The notes beneath the pieces were generated by a model. It was not told the DNA's origin. It was given only the letters and a program-made list of their open reading frames with translations, and ran no database searches. From Marasmius tenuissimus (lineage: Eukaryota; Basidiomycota; Agaricomycetes; Agaricales; Marasmiaceae), in the NCBI GenBank assembly GCA_029532415.1, contig JAQOTA010000060.1, forward strand, positions 558,001 through 622,000: a DNA stretch of 64,000 nt, read 5' to 3'. Position numbers and translations under genes: made by a program. Below, piece after piece: positions 33,901 to 44,987 of this stretch; the first letter of the stretch is position 1; each line of letters starts with the position of its first letter.

Positions 33901-34209
33901 ACTTACTTCCACCTTTTCCTATGACGCTCGCAAGAGCAAAACCACCAGAACCCTTCTTGATCAATTCCGCAAGAATATCTTCGATATCACCGTGTCGGAA
34001 GGCGCGTCCCTCCATATAGGCGAAGCTAGAGGTGAATAAACCATCAGCATGGTTCTCGACCTAGAGCGGACATTTGAGAGCTTTGAGCGATGGAAAAGAT
34101 CAACTTACGAGGGGATATTTCCTGCACCGAACGCATACACGCCATTCCCGGATAAACAGAAAGCGAAGATGAAAAAGAGGAGACACAAAAGTGTTATGTT
34201 GCTCGGCAT
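30981..34209 (-). CDS. het-c: HET-C (Neurospora-type) heterokaryon incompatibility protein homologue
   Basis: Sixteen exons: 30981-31782, 31838-31971, 32026-32064, 32126-32233, 32293-32489, 32550-32733, 32782-32988, 33043-33176, 33229-33283, 33342-33425, 33475-33537, 33588-33623, 33683-33721, 33785-33809, 33867-34025, 34109-34209 (2367 nt, 788 residues). An N-terminal signal peptide or membrane anchor (MPSNITLLCLLFFIFAFCLS) precedes AFGAGNIPSFAYMEGRAFRHGDIED, the signature start of Het-C. Further blocks: GGLDIKRVYFGNWLRDYSQ, HIDNPKGYGDGQD, YDPRLRGPVDPRELEID, MKNYIAN, LHTLEDYSAHSNFCELSL and FPHVGDRV. The last 200 residues are G/P/S/Y-rich with repeated SFPG units, like the glycine-rich tail of N. 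crassa HET-C. In N. crassa allelic het-c differences trigger death of fused hyphae; elsewhere the role is unclear. The repetitive tail produces long false frames in other phases. Confidence 0.92.
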
Positions 34210-34599
34210 TTTCGAACAAGAAATGCCTGATAAACTGGGATCGCTATAAACTAGAGATAAAAAGGTCTTGTGAGAGCGCGAGAATGATGATGGTTTGAGT
34301 TCAAGTCTGGTTCAGATTCTCATGCGCTCATATCGAAAGGAATTCGATGACGTCTGTTTTTGGAAACAAACAGCACTGATGCACTGCTCCTCACTGTCCG
34401 TACCGCCCGTTTGACATTCCTGAGTTTCAAGTAGTCCAAATTCGTGCGTCCGCAGCAGTTCCTGGGCAAAGAAGATGACTTGAAATGACCGATATCGACC
34501 AGATCAGGAAGAACGGAACTCTGTCGATTTCCAGGCTCCAGCAAGGAGACGCGGCTCGGAATTTCACACAACCACACGTTCAGGGTTGCAGTGATCACC
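34210..34599. promoter_or_regulatory. Shared divergent promoter, het-c and SDH5 genes
   Basis: 390 bp between divergent start codons; no gene and no clear core promoter motif seen. Confidence 0.35.
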
Positions 34600-35126
34600 A
34601 TGTTCTCCGCCGTCACCCGAGGCGCTCGATATTCTCCAACGACAACGAGAGCAGCAAAAGTGCTCTTCTCGACTATTCCATGTCGTCAAAAGGACCCATG
34701 GCCACTTCCTCATACTCCTGAGCATCTGGCTAACACCCAAACGCCGTCGGGTGCTCCTCCTTTACCCCCAATCGAGAGACTCAACGAGTCAGTTCAAACT
34801 ATGCGTGCGAGGCTAGTGTACCAGTCACGGAAGCGTGGAACTCTCGAGAGCGACCTTCTGTTGAGCACGTTTGCGAGGGAAAACTTGGGTGGGATGACAG
34901 AGGCAGAATTGAAAGAGTATGACAAGGTGAGTCGCATAACCGTTCTTGTCAAGCTGCAATCCCACATCTTTTCCAGCTATTGGATGAGCCAGACTGGGAC
35001 ATCTACTACTGGGCTACGAACAAACGCACTCCACCTGAACTCTGGGCCAATTCTGCTCTCCTAGAAAAGCTCAAGGTTCATGCACGAAACGAGGGAAAAG
35101 TCGTCCGTTCCATGCCTTCACTCTGA
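34600..35126 (+). CDS. SDH5: Succinate dehydrogenase assembly factor 2 (SDH5/SDHAF2)
   Basis: Exons 34600-34926 and 34977-35126 (intron 50 bp) give 158 residues. The first 45 residues are basic and S/T/P-rich, a likely mitochondrial presequence ([19 protein letters not shown]). The conserved domain follows: [39 protein letters not shown] and [12 protein letters not shown]. This is the Sdh5/SdhE family, which attaches FAD covalently to the flavoprotein subunit of succinate dehydrogenase in the mitochondrial matrix. Basic R and G residues in the YQSRKRG block are invariant in the family. Divergent from the het-c homologue. Confidence 0.93.
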
Positions 35127-35429
35127 CATACTGTCGTACAAAGTGCAAGACCTCGAGGCAATCGAGTAGACGCCAACCAGCGGGCTATAGGAATGTTGCG
35201 ACAAGAAAAGCTTTGCGAATACCAGATCTAAACATTAATGCCCTACGAGAAATTCCAGTCCGTATTTTGGTCACCAGTATGTATCGTAAAACAGCGGCTG
35301 TTAATACAATATTGTATACCACAAAAAGAAAATAAGAAAGTATGCCTGTACTTCGTCAAATTGGATTGCTTGAATATGCAAAATGATTGCGATGCAGGAG
35401 TTTATGGCTATAATCATGAATCCTCATCT
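35127..35429. other. Convergent intergenic region
   Basis: About 300 bp between the convergent ends of SDH5 and the first PP2C gene; no gene seen. Confidence 0.45.
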
Positions 35430-37119
35430 TCAAGAACGTTGATTCTTAAAACGGACAACGACTACGGTGACGTTGTCTGTCGTATGGTGTGAGAGCGCGT
35501 ATTTCAAGAGTTTTTGGCTCGCTGCCTGCGCATCTTCAATGTCGCGGATAAGGTCGACAGCCCCTTGGTCGTTGATGACATCCCAGAGCTGAACGAGGGA
35601 TATCAGCATTGAGAGATGGGCACAAACAGATATTGGAACGCACCCCATCACAAGCCAGAATCAAAAATTCATCGTCTTCGCACAACTCGGTTTCGGTCGT
35701 GTATGGAGCACCCACCACAAACTCCTTCATCGATGAATCACCCAAACTCCTCGTGACGGCCAATACCCCATTCACCCTCCCGCTCATCACGAATCCTCCA
35801 GCATCAACAATCCTCTTGGCTTCTTGTTTATCCGATCCCTTGTGGTCGTAAGTTAACCTGACGGCCTTCCCAGTGCGGCAAAGAACACCCCTGGCGTCAC
35901 CCGCATTTGCGCAATACAGAACTCTTCTCGCATCAGGAGGCGGAGCTCGTACTGCCAACATCTCCCCAGAAGCTCTGCGCGACAAGCTCTCCGGCGACCC
36001 AGACTTTGGCGTCTTCGGCGATGAGAGGGTACCAGAGCTCAAACTCTTGAACGCATTCTTGATCCGAGTCGACTTCTTCTCTTTCTTTCCGTTCTTCGTA
36101 TTCTTGCTCGAGTCATCGCCCGATCCAGCATCGGCTGACTCGACCCCATTGTTTCCGTTATCGAGGAGTGCGGTAGCGGTAGCGGTAGAGTTAGGGGGAA
36201 GTTCCTCTCCGTCTATGGTGAGATTACGGCTGCGGCACGATTGTGGAGAATCGGAACCCGGGGAGTTACTAGGCGATTCCACCTCCAGGAATGCCTGCTG
36301 CTTGTTGTCGTCTTCAATCCGAATGAACGCAGTGACCACTGTGCACCCCGAGTGAATCTTCCCCTCCGATTCTTCGGCCATACGAGAGATAACAGCATCG
36401 ACCTCTTGGAATGATTGGTTCAAGAGGTCCGGAATCGTCGAGTTCGGTTTTGTGGGGTTTCGTAAACAACCTAGCAACGTCTGCACATGCGTTGGGGTAA
36501 AATGTAAGAGAGAGGGAGAGGTAAGAGATTCGAAAAAGAGGGGTAGTGTAAACGAACGCACCTCATGGAAATGATTTCCACACCATTCAGCAGCGTGTTT
36601 TCCTGCATGCCCATCGAAAACTGCGAAGAAACCTTGCCCACGAATGTTATCGAAATCGACAACGAACGAATGTGCGTCCTCCATCGTTCTCCGGGTACCC
36701 TTGTCTTCAGAGACACCAACTTGGTACGACGTGTTCTTCGTAGCATGTCGATTTAGGACCTGATAATGCAGCAAGTCGTAGTTAGTTCAAGCCGAAGCTT
36801 CTTGTCTTGAAATACTCACCCCATGTGTATCGATATCGGTTGTTGTAATGGATTTAGACCGTGCATTAGGAGAATCGCTGAACGGGAGTCGTCGCATTGC
36901 AAGAGAAGGCGAGGAGCTGCAAAGTCCTTAGTTATATCGAAACGGCCAAGAGTTATTGCGGAACTCCGAGCACTTGTCACTTACCCTGCTGCGATGGTTG
37001 CGGCAGAACCGGAATTGGGGGCTATTGTTTGTTTGCAATTTCAGTTCTAGATGACACACCAGAGGGATGGTATACCCTGACTTACAGAAATTCGAGGTAT
37101 CGACTTCACTCTCGTTCAT
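35430..37119 (-). CDS. PP2C-type protein phosphatase, tandem copy A
   Basis: Exons 35430-35588, 35644-36480, 36562-36759, 36820-36916, 36985-37021, 37086-37119 (1362 nt, 453 residues). Metal-dependent Ser/Thr phosphatase of the Ptc1-like group. Motifs in order: KGTRRTMEDAHSF, FFAVFDGHAGKHAA (metal-binding Asp), SGCTVVTAFI, RRVLYCANAGDARGVLC, VRLTYDHKGSDKQEAKRI, GGFVMSGRVNGVLAVTRSLGD, EDDEFLILACDGLWDV and TTDNVTVVVVRF, so the metal ligands appear complete. An S/N/K-rich insert of about 100 residues lies between SGCTVV and the NAGD block. The first two exons (34 and 37 nt) encode a short variable N-terminus. The 81-bp intron at 36481-36561 is in frame. The neighbour at 37529-38832 is a paralogue; both have a 198-nt exon at the same place. 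Confidence 0.9.
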
Positions 37120-37528
37120 GTCTCCAGGCATAAAATGGGACTGGAATGAGTTGGATGAGGGATGGTGGTGGTCGTGAGGCAAGTCGTTATTGTCCCTTAT
37201 AAATTGGCGTCAACTGTACAATGCATGACTCTGGTATGACTATACAGTACTCTTACACGAATTGCCATGATGACCACATCTGGACATGACGATGAATTTG
37301 TTCATTCATACCACCACTCCCTTACTTCCTATCCAGTAGGTACCGTTCCTTATAAGTTACAGTATCCTACCTGGTATTATACATGAGAGTACTATTCTAT
37401 ACCCCAAGGAGTGCACACTGGAAGGAAAAGCTACACGTTTACATACACGGCCCCTAAGCGCTAAGCCCAAGAAATACACAGATGAAACGGATAGACCGAA
37501 ACCAAGAAATGAGGTCAAGAGATAATTA
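37120..37528. other. Intergenic region between tandem PP2C genes
   Basis: About 400 bp containing the promoter of copy A and the 3' flank of copy B; no gene seen. Confidence 0.45.
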
Positions 37529-38832
37529 TTAAGTTGACTTGGGAGCACTCGCAAACCGCACAACCATAACCGTAACATTGTCCCGGCTGTATAGATATTC
37601 ATTCTGTAACGCAAAATTCACCAGGATTTCACTGGCTTTCTGAGCGTCGTCCTGGTATCGGATCATATCGATGGCTTGCTGGTCCGTTATTACGTCCCAT
37701 AGCTACGAGATGGGGGCATTAGTTATCGAAGCTTGGAGCTTGAGAAAAGGGGAAGTGGGTCACTGACACCGTCACAAGCAATAATACAAAATTCATCGTC
37801 CTCATTCAACTCGGTCCTCGAGATGAATGGTTCGCCGATCACGTAGTCCTTCATCTTGATCTTCTCGTATCGTATATGATCTCCAAGGCTCCGAGAAACC
37901 GCCAGTGCCCCCATGACACGACCTCTCAGAACGATCCCCCCTGCTCCTCGTATTCGCGCCTTCTCATCTTCGTCAGTGGCTTTATGATCTTGCGTCAATC
38001 GAGTGGCGGTCCCATTCCGACACAGGACAGCCCGTGCGTCTCCCGCATTCGCGCAATAAAGTACACGGCGCGCTTTAGGAGATGGTTCTTTGAGAGTGCC
38101 TGTCCCCTGTGCTGAGTTCGAAGATCCAAAGGGATCGGGTGTTCGTTTGACGGTGGATGTTTCGAAAGACGCCTGAGATCCGTCTGCATCCTCATAGCGG
38201 AGAAAAGCGACGACCGCTGTTGATCCGGAATCGCACCAAGCAGCGTCGTTCTCTGATATCTCTTCAAGCTTCTCGTCGGCCCTTCGAAATGCGTCCTTCA
38301 TGATATCATTGGTGGACGATCTCGGACTATCTTGCATTGTGTCCAGGAGAACCTGACCACAAAGCGGTGAAACGAACGTCATTCGCCGTACTCCTGGAAA
38401 CCAACATATTGACACACCTTGTGAAAATTCGAACCGCACCATTCTGAGACGCGCTTGTTCCCATGGCCATCGAACACCGCAAAGTATCCCTGACCGTGAA
38501 CAGAGTTGAAGTCGACTATGAAGGCATGAGTGTCTTCCATCGTTGTTCGGATTCCTTGGGCCGCATGAATGCCTAAACGATACGACATGGTTCCCGATGG
38601 GAGCTGATTGAGCGCCTGTACACGTGTGACATCAGAACGAAAGGCATCGCTATCAAAATGCTGTTGAAGGTACCCCATAGGTTGTCGAGCAACTGGTGAC
38701 TGTGATAGGTTGAGACTGCGCGTTCTGCGACTCGCTATGGGCGATCAGGCTCAAATCGAGCGACACGACTCTGCATGGGAGTACGTACTCTGCGGGTGGG
38801 GTTGAGGGATCGTTGAAGGCCATTCTCACCAT
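37529..38832 (-). CDS. PP2C-type protein phosphatase, tandem copy B
   Basis: Exons 37529-37702, 37768-38352, 38418-38615, 38674-38734, 38789-38832 (1062 nt, 353 residues). Paralogue of copy A: QGIRTTMEDTHAF, YFAVFDGHGNKRV, SGSTAVVAFLRY, RRVLYCANAGDARAVLC, TRLTQDHKATDEDEKARI, GGIVLRGRVMGALAVSRSLGD, EDDEFCIIACDGLWDV and SRDNVTVMVVRF. The long linker of copy A is shortened to about 30 residues, which explains the 100-residue difference. The junction ITVTSCSTTYG to ALNQLPSGTMSYRLG lines up with ITTTDIDTHG to VLNRHATKNTSYQVG of copy A, so the splice site predates the duplication. Start is ATG 38832; ATG 38823 in the same frame is possible. PP2C enzymes of this type counter MAP-kinase and stress signalling; specificity is not assignable. 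Confidence 0.87.
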
Positions 38833-39372
38833 GTAAAAGGTCGAATTGTGGACTGTGGTAAAACTCTGGGGGGGCAACATTGGTTTAACAGCCCAAACAA
38901 GTTGAGATTTATAGGTTGTGGGTGCACACCTGTCTTGTAAAGCTATTATGGACGGTTTATGAGTATAGTAAGACCCGTTAGTGAGCCTCAAGGCCGAGAG
39001 GAGGACCCGTGCTCACTGGTGTTGAAGTTGAGGCGGTGAAGGAGTGGTCGTTGATGGGAAAGAGGGATCCAGGTCTACAGCCACAAAGATCTGACTTGTT
39101 GGCCAATTATTCTATTACAGAACGTACATATCAAAGTCTTGAGGTCCACAGAACGATATATAGAGTATTTCGAGGAGAAATAGAGGCTCTGGAAGGATAA
39201 CTGAGCAAGTCCAGTAAGGGAGTGAAAGAGAGAGTTAGAGAGGCGCTATGGAGTCAGTGCCAGTGCCAGGTTTGGCAGTCACAGCCTTGGTATCGATCAC
39301 ACGGTTGACCTCATCGCCTCCTTCTTTCCTTCATCCAGGTCCACAGTTCGAGCTATTCATCGAAACTAGTGG
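38833..39372. promoter_or_regulatory. Divergent promoter region, PP2C copy B and eIF5-mimic genes
   Basis: 540 bp between divergent start codons; no gene. A T/C-rich stretch lies close to the eIF5-mimic start. Confidence 0.35.
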
Positions 39373-41093
39373 ATGTCGCAGCAATCAACAGCACAAAAGC
39401 CTTCGCTCCAGGGGGTCCGAATCAAAGCAAGAAAAGGTGCTGTTAAAGCTCAAGCAAAGCACGAACCCACCGGTGAGCAAGTTCATCCAACACTATCGAA
39501 AAATTTTCATCCTCTAACGTGTATTTCATCAATAAAGTCTTTAGAGATCAACTGTACAAACACCTTGAAAACGTCCCAGAAGGCGATTTCGACGCATTCA
39601 CAACAAAATTAATCCAGGCCGGTTCAACTCTCGAGTTCCTCAAATATGCAGACCCCCTCTTTGAAATCATTCTCGTCGGTGGTCTTCTCCAACCAGGAGG
39701 AAGTTACTACGACGATGGTGCACCAGTCTCGCCGTTCACGATTTTCAATGCGAAGGAACCGGCCGAAATAGAGGACCTCAAAAAATATGTTGATGTTTTG
39801 AACAAACTCATCCGGAGGTACGTTCCCTTTGGTCTGTTTGCATCTCGATAGCTGATCTGTTTTTAAGGTACAAGTACCTACAGAAACCTCTCGAAGATTC
39901 GGCTCTTCCTGGTATCCTTCAATACATCCATCGATGGACACCAGCTCAGAAAGATAAACTGGCTTTGACAACTGGGCTTCTAATCGCACAAGGCCTCGCC
40001 AACGCCTCAACCCTTCAGAGTTTGACGAAAGATCATCTCATCAAGAATGGTGAGTCCACAGAAGGTTTGAAAGTGTTTGTGTCAGCTCAGGAGCTTTTCA
40101 GACGTATCCATAAACGTGGTGACCCTAATCTTCCGAGCTTTCCTCTCTGAACAATCCATGGAACATCTCTCTGCTGCTTTGAAGAAGGGTGGTATCAAGG
40201 ACCTTCTTCTTTTCTTCCCCGGAAACAAACGCGAAACACGATATCTCGAGGAGCACTTCAGGAAGGAAGGTCTCCCTCAAGTAGCAGATTGGTGGACTAA
40301 GAAACAATACGCCATTGTCAAAGATTCCATAGTCAAGGAGCTCCGTGAACTCCGCGAACACGAGGAATCAAACGAGTCGGTACGACAATCTACTTTCTTC
40401 ATTTTTCCGTGGAAGCCGACCTTGAACCGACCATGTCCAGATTATCGCGTCGATCAAATCTCAACAAGAATCCAATCCCATTCCCGAACCCGAGTTGATT
40501 CTCTGCATCTGGCAAGGACTGATGTCGTCAGTCGACTGGAACGCGCGTCCTGATCAGATTGACGGTCTCGCTGTTCGTGAAGTTGGGGTACGTTCCTTCC
40601 TCGCCTCATCATTCACATTCTACATTATTATCATATCATTCAAATCATCCAACCCCCCCCCCAATCTACTCACACTCACATTTCCAAACGCAGAAATTCG
40701 CACCGATTCTCGAAACATTCTGCACCGGTCCTAAATCGGAGGTTGCCCTCATAAACGTTGTACAAGTGTATTGTTATGAAGATACTCGCATCATCAAGGC
40801 ATTCCCTCAAATTCTCAAAGTGGGTACAATCCCTGAGCTCCTGTGTCCGTTTTCGACTGACATCTGGTCCATAGGTTCTGTATAATAAAGACTGTATCTC
40901 CGATCAAGCCATAATTTATTGGCACCAGAAGGGCTCGAAGCCCCAGGGTAGGCAGCACTTCCTCAAGAGCACCGAAGCCCTAGTGAAGGTTGGCTTGTCT
41001 CTCTGCCTCGCCTATGCGACTTCACACTGACCCGGTGTCGTGAAACAGTTCTTGCAGGAACAAGATGACGACGACGAAGACGATGATGAATGA
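39373..41093 (+). CDS. eIF5-mimic protein (BZW/5MP), W2 domain
   Basis: Exons 39373-39472, 39538-39817, 39868-40049, 40102-40379, 40441-40587, 40694-40819, 40875-40988, 41049-41093 (1272 nt, 423 residues). N-terminus: QSTAQKPSLQGVRIKARKG, then VFRDQLYKHLE, LEFLKYADPLFEIILVGGL and FTIFNAKEP, the MIF4G-like helical repeats of BZW1/2 (5MP). The C-terminus is a W2 domain from about residue 240: LIFRAFLSE, CIWQGLMSSVDW, FCTGPKSEVALINVVQVYCYED, FPQILKVLYNKDCISDQAI and YWHQKGSKPQGRQHFLK, ending in a D/E run. 5MP proteins bind eIF2 and eIF3 through W2, compete with eIF5 and tighten start-codon choice. Intron 5 is 106 bp and contains a run of C. All phases close. Confidence 0.92.
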
Positions 41094-41329
41094 AGAGAAG
41101 TTTCCATGAATTGTGACCTACCTATACCTACGCAAACGATCATGAGCATAGGTAGTTTCCTTCAACTCGCGCGTTCATAGACAAACTGAGGAACCAAAAC
41201 ATTTCAACATTTTGAGGTATATGTGCACATTGTTACAACAAGGTTACAAGCGCGAATCGAGCGGATAAACGACAGGAAAAACGGTCCTTTTTTTTATTGG
41301 TGCCTTCTATATTTTTGAGCAAGGTCTTT

Positions 41330-44300
41330 TTACCAAGCTTCCGGCATGGGCGCGAAGTCCCCAACCCAGCCATTCGGGGCTCCCATCTGCAAAAAGATAC
41401 CATCGGAGCCATTTGAGGGAAGCCCGAGGTCGTTGAGGCTCTGCAAAACCAACGTAGATTAGAATCTCAAGGTACAGCAGCTACACGAATCATCCTACTC
41501 ACCTGCTCCTGTAACCAGAGTGGTATCACTGATGGACTGACGATACCACCAGGCCCGAAGCCCAGCTCTTCCATCGTGAAAGGGGCGGGTAGCGTAGGGT
41601 CGACAAACGAAGTCGGGGTCATAACCATTTCCTGGAACCCTGGAGGCGGAACGGAAGGCGCTGGGGTTGTAATCCCGCTTCCCAAACCGATTTTACGACG
41701 GAGATTGGCCAGCATGATACGAAGAGTTACAGCATATCTAGAGTGACAGATACATCGATTAGTTTATGTTTTTTGAGTTTAAGTGGCAGGAGTGCGCGAG
41801 GATGAAATGGAAATGGTTATAAATTGCTTACCTTTCGGCCGCCACGTCAGAAAGGAGTTGTGAAAGCTGTTCCACCTGTGTGCTGATAGCTGTAAGGTCG
41901 AGTTCGGTCGGGAATAGGCTGGCCATTTTGAGTAGGAAGAGCCCGGAAAAGGCGGCAGTCACAAGACTATCGTGAACAGCATATCGCAAAGCGGCACTAA
42001 GGAAACGAGAAGGTCAGACGGGCCTGTTCAGCCTGTAACCACAGCAGCACGAACCGATATTCTGGGGAATTGAGGAATATGGAAAGACATGTGAACGCAG
42101 CATCTTTGGCCTGGAATGCGAGCTCTCGTTGCTCAAACGGCATCTTATCCCATGACACCCCACGCAGAGCTACACAAACCAACCAGAGCTTAGCATAGTG
42201 TAACTCTCCCGCCAAAATTTTACGAAGAAGCGAGTTTTCGTCCATTGTTTGCCCTTTTTGTGATAGAAATTAGCGAACGGCCCGGATCACACGAATGATG
42301 CCCTCTTACTATGGAGTTCGTCGCAATCTTGCCACCACTTGTCCAATGCGACATTGGCGCGGCGGATGAAGGCAAGTGTATTGTGATTGACCTGGCCATT
42401 CAACGGAGCCAAGGTCTCGTATATCTGAGCTAAAGCGAGCATCAGCACCGGCCCGGACAACGTCATGGGTTTCAGCTTACTCTTTTGAGCGATCAATTCC
42501 ACCTGCGATATCAACCTCACATCTGTCGGAGACGCCATGGGATGGTTCAAGAGCAACCGGCAATGGCGGATGGAGTTCTCGTCGCGGAGAACAATGGGCC
42601 GTCCGGTCCCCAGACTCATCCTGAGTATCAGGTCAACGAGCGGCACGACATGAGATCAACCGATGTTCACATACTGGTGATCAAACCAATAGAGACATAG
42701 CCAGATTCGGGCAGACACCACTAAATTAAAGCTCAGCCTCTTAGATTCAGGGAAAGATAAGGATGTCAGTACCTAGATCTCTTTCCTCTTCTTCGGACCT
42801 TTTCTTTCCAGTGTCATCTGCAAGCTTCTCTAACGCACGATGAAGTCCCAGATCTAGGGCCATACGCATAGCGTGACCACTTGGAAGCCAACCGTTTGTG
42901 CTCCAGGCAGCTAGGAGTAACATGCCTACATGTCGTTTATCAATATGGAAGTTCGGACACGTTGGAGGCAACAGGCGAACCTTGGACCGCTTCTTTCCGG
43001 ACGACTGGTCCGAAAAGAGATGACCGGGCGATCCCTTGAGCCTCTTCCAAACACTTGTAGAACGTCGGACTGAGGGGACCGTTTCCGCTCCGGATTTTAC
43101 CGGCCACAGCGAGGATTGCATCGAACGTCCAAGGACTACGTTCCGTCAAGCTTTCATAAGTATCATATGCGGGGTCGAAAACTGGAATGAAGAGGTGGCA
43201 TCCTGCAAAGAATCTGAATACAAACATACGTGAGAAGGCGATCTAAAGTAGCGCTATGCCCCAAAGGCTGCCTTTACATGTTATACAATTCCCTCGCCTC
43301 TGAATCGGCGACCAGGCCCTAGAACGCAGAAAAATCAGCACTGATGTTCGATAAGGGACAAATGAAACTACCTTCTCGACAACGTGGGGGAAAGCGTTGC
43401 GGGGGATCGGTTCGGCACGCTTGCGTTTCTTGACCCTAAACATTCTAAAACTCAGAGGCAATTCCCCATACGACGAGATGTCAAGTTGCTGACCTGGGGG
43501 GAGAAGCAGATGGTACCGCGGCTGCCTCGGCTGCGGCATTAGCAAGTCCTTGAAGAGCCTCAATGGGAGCATTCAAAGTTGCCCTTGGTAGAGTGTCTTC
43601 GGACTCGTCATCTGACGAAGGCGCAGTACTGGGGACTATCCCGTAGGTAGCATACTTGTGTGGCTGTTCGCGAAGAGTAAGCCTGCTGATCTCAGAGGAT
43701 AAGATTGTGCGAATAACGAACTGGGGGCGCAAACCCAGGGAGGGGAGGGAAACTCTTGACTCCGCGGTCTTCACCATTGTGGGCAGAAGACCCATGGCCT
43801 TCATGGCTGCCTCCAGGGGTACCAGCGTTTGGAGGAGGAAACAAGGGGTTGCCAGGTGTTTGCCCTTGCACAATGGCCAAGATCCTTTCGAGGGTAGACT
43901 GCATTCCAATCATATGGCTTTGCATGACCTTTGGTGGCCTTTGAGCATTGTAGAACTTTGATTTATACTCGAACGTACCAAATACTGGCCCTCAAGGCGA
44001 GAGAGCCTCCTGCAAAAAAGAGAAGGGAAAATCGGGCCGTCAGTGACCGCCACGACATAGCGACGATAGCACTCACTCGATGCCTGGACCAGCCAATGCT
44101 TGGACATTCTTCTTCTCTGGTTTCTCAAAGACGCAGGGCGTTCCACTAAGTTGACAGCGTCGGCAAGGTGCCTGCAGGACGAGGACAAAGAGACCCGGGC
44201 CGTCGGGGTGAGCGGTCCAGTGAGCAACTTTTGGAGAAAACGGAAATGGTTATAAAAGAGCTCGCGTACCTCTCCTTCACATCGATTTTTACCCTTCCTG

Positions 44301-44458
44301 CACGCCGTACAGGCTCTTGCGCCTCTCTTTGGGATGTGAGCTGACTGAGAGGATTGTTGAGTGAGGGCATCCATTCCCATTTCTGTTGTGCTTCCGGTCC
44401 TTCGACGTTTATTTGCAGATTCTGAACCGTTGGCAGAGGTAGAGGGACTAAGGGACAT
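41330..44458 (-). CDS. Zn2Cys6 transcription factor with fungal-specific regulatory domain
   Basis: Fifteen exons: 41330-41440, 41503-41737, 41832-41996, 42055-42253, 42310-42620, 42675-42720, 42773-42925, 42981-43213, 43278-43318, 43372-43435, 43494-43663, 43722-43928, 43979-44009, 44077-44171, 44270-44458 (2250 nt, 749 residues). The zinc cluster is complete, C50-x2-C53-x6-C60-x5-C66-x2-C69-x6-C76 (RACTACRKGKNRCEGE, APCRRCQLSGTPCVF), and is split by the first intron. A short coiled-coil stretch follows (RLSRLEGQYLVMQSHMIG). The fungal-specific middle domain includes FFAGCHLFIPVFDP, PWTFDAILAVA, LLLAAWSTNGWLPSGHAMRMALDLGLHRAL, WLCLYWFDHQMSLGTGRPIVL and HYAKLWLVCVALRG. It is a nuclear DNA-binding regulator; target genes cannot be inferred and there is no linked metabolic cluster. 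Confidence 0.88.
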
Positions 44459-44987
44459 GACAGAGAGAAAGAGAAAGCGGGATGATTTCGGGGAGCGTTG
44501 ACCTAGGATGAGGGGGGAACCTAGCCTAGCATATCCTGGGTGAGACCCACGATATTCAACCACCACGTGCTGCCCGATGGTCAGTTGACCACCGAGTACA
44601 CAGACCTTAAGGTCACTTTTTCCCGTATTTACAGCAGTTTTCTGCCTTCTTCGGTCTGATTTAGTACGAAATGCGCCCGCTGCACGGTTCAGTACCAGTA
44701 GCTTTCCATTAAATGAATATTGCTGAACGTTTCTCAACTCAGCGCTCTTTCACAGTGACAGTTCAAGTGCATTTTCAAATCACTGCCTTCAGGGACGGCT
44801 TGTTGACGCAAGTAGCCACATCCACCAGCTTTCGTGGGCACCATGACCTCCAATTCGCGAGTCTCAATTTCCAGGTGCCCACTTTTGATCCAGGAACGTG
44901 CTCAATTGAGAAAAGTGGGAATTTCGGAACTATTAGCACCTAAAAACACATCTAACAGGACAAAAAAGACGTTCATTTGCTCAACGA
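44459..44987. other. Intergenic region between Zn2Cys6 factor and MND1
   Basis: About 530 bp: promoter of the Zn2Cys6 gene and 3' flank of MND1. No gene seen. Confidence 0.45.
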
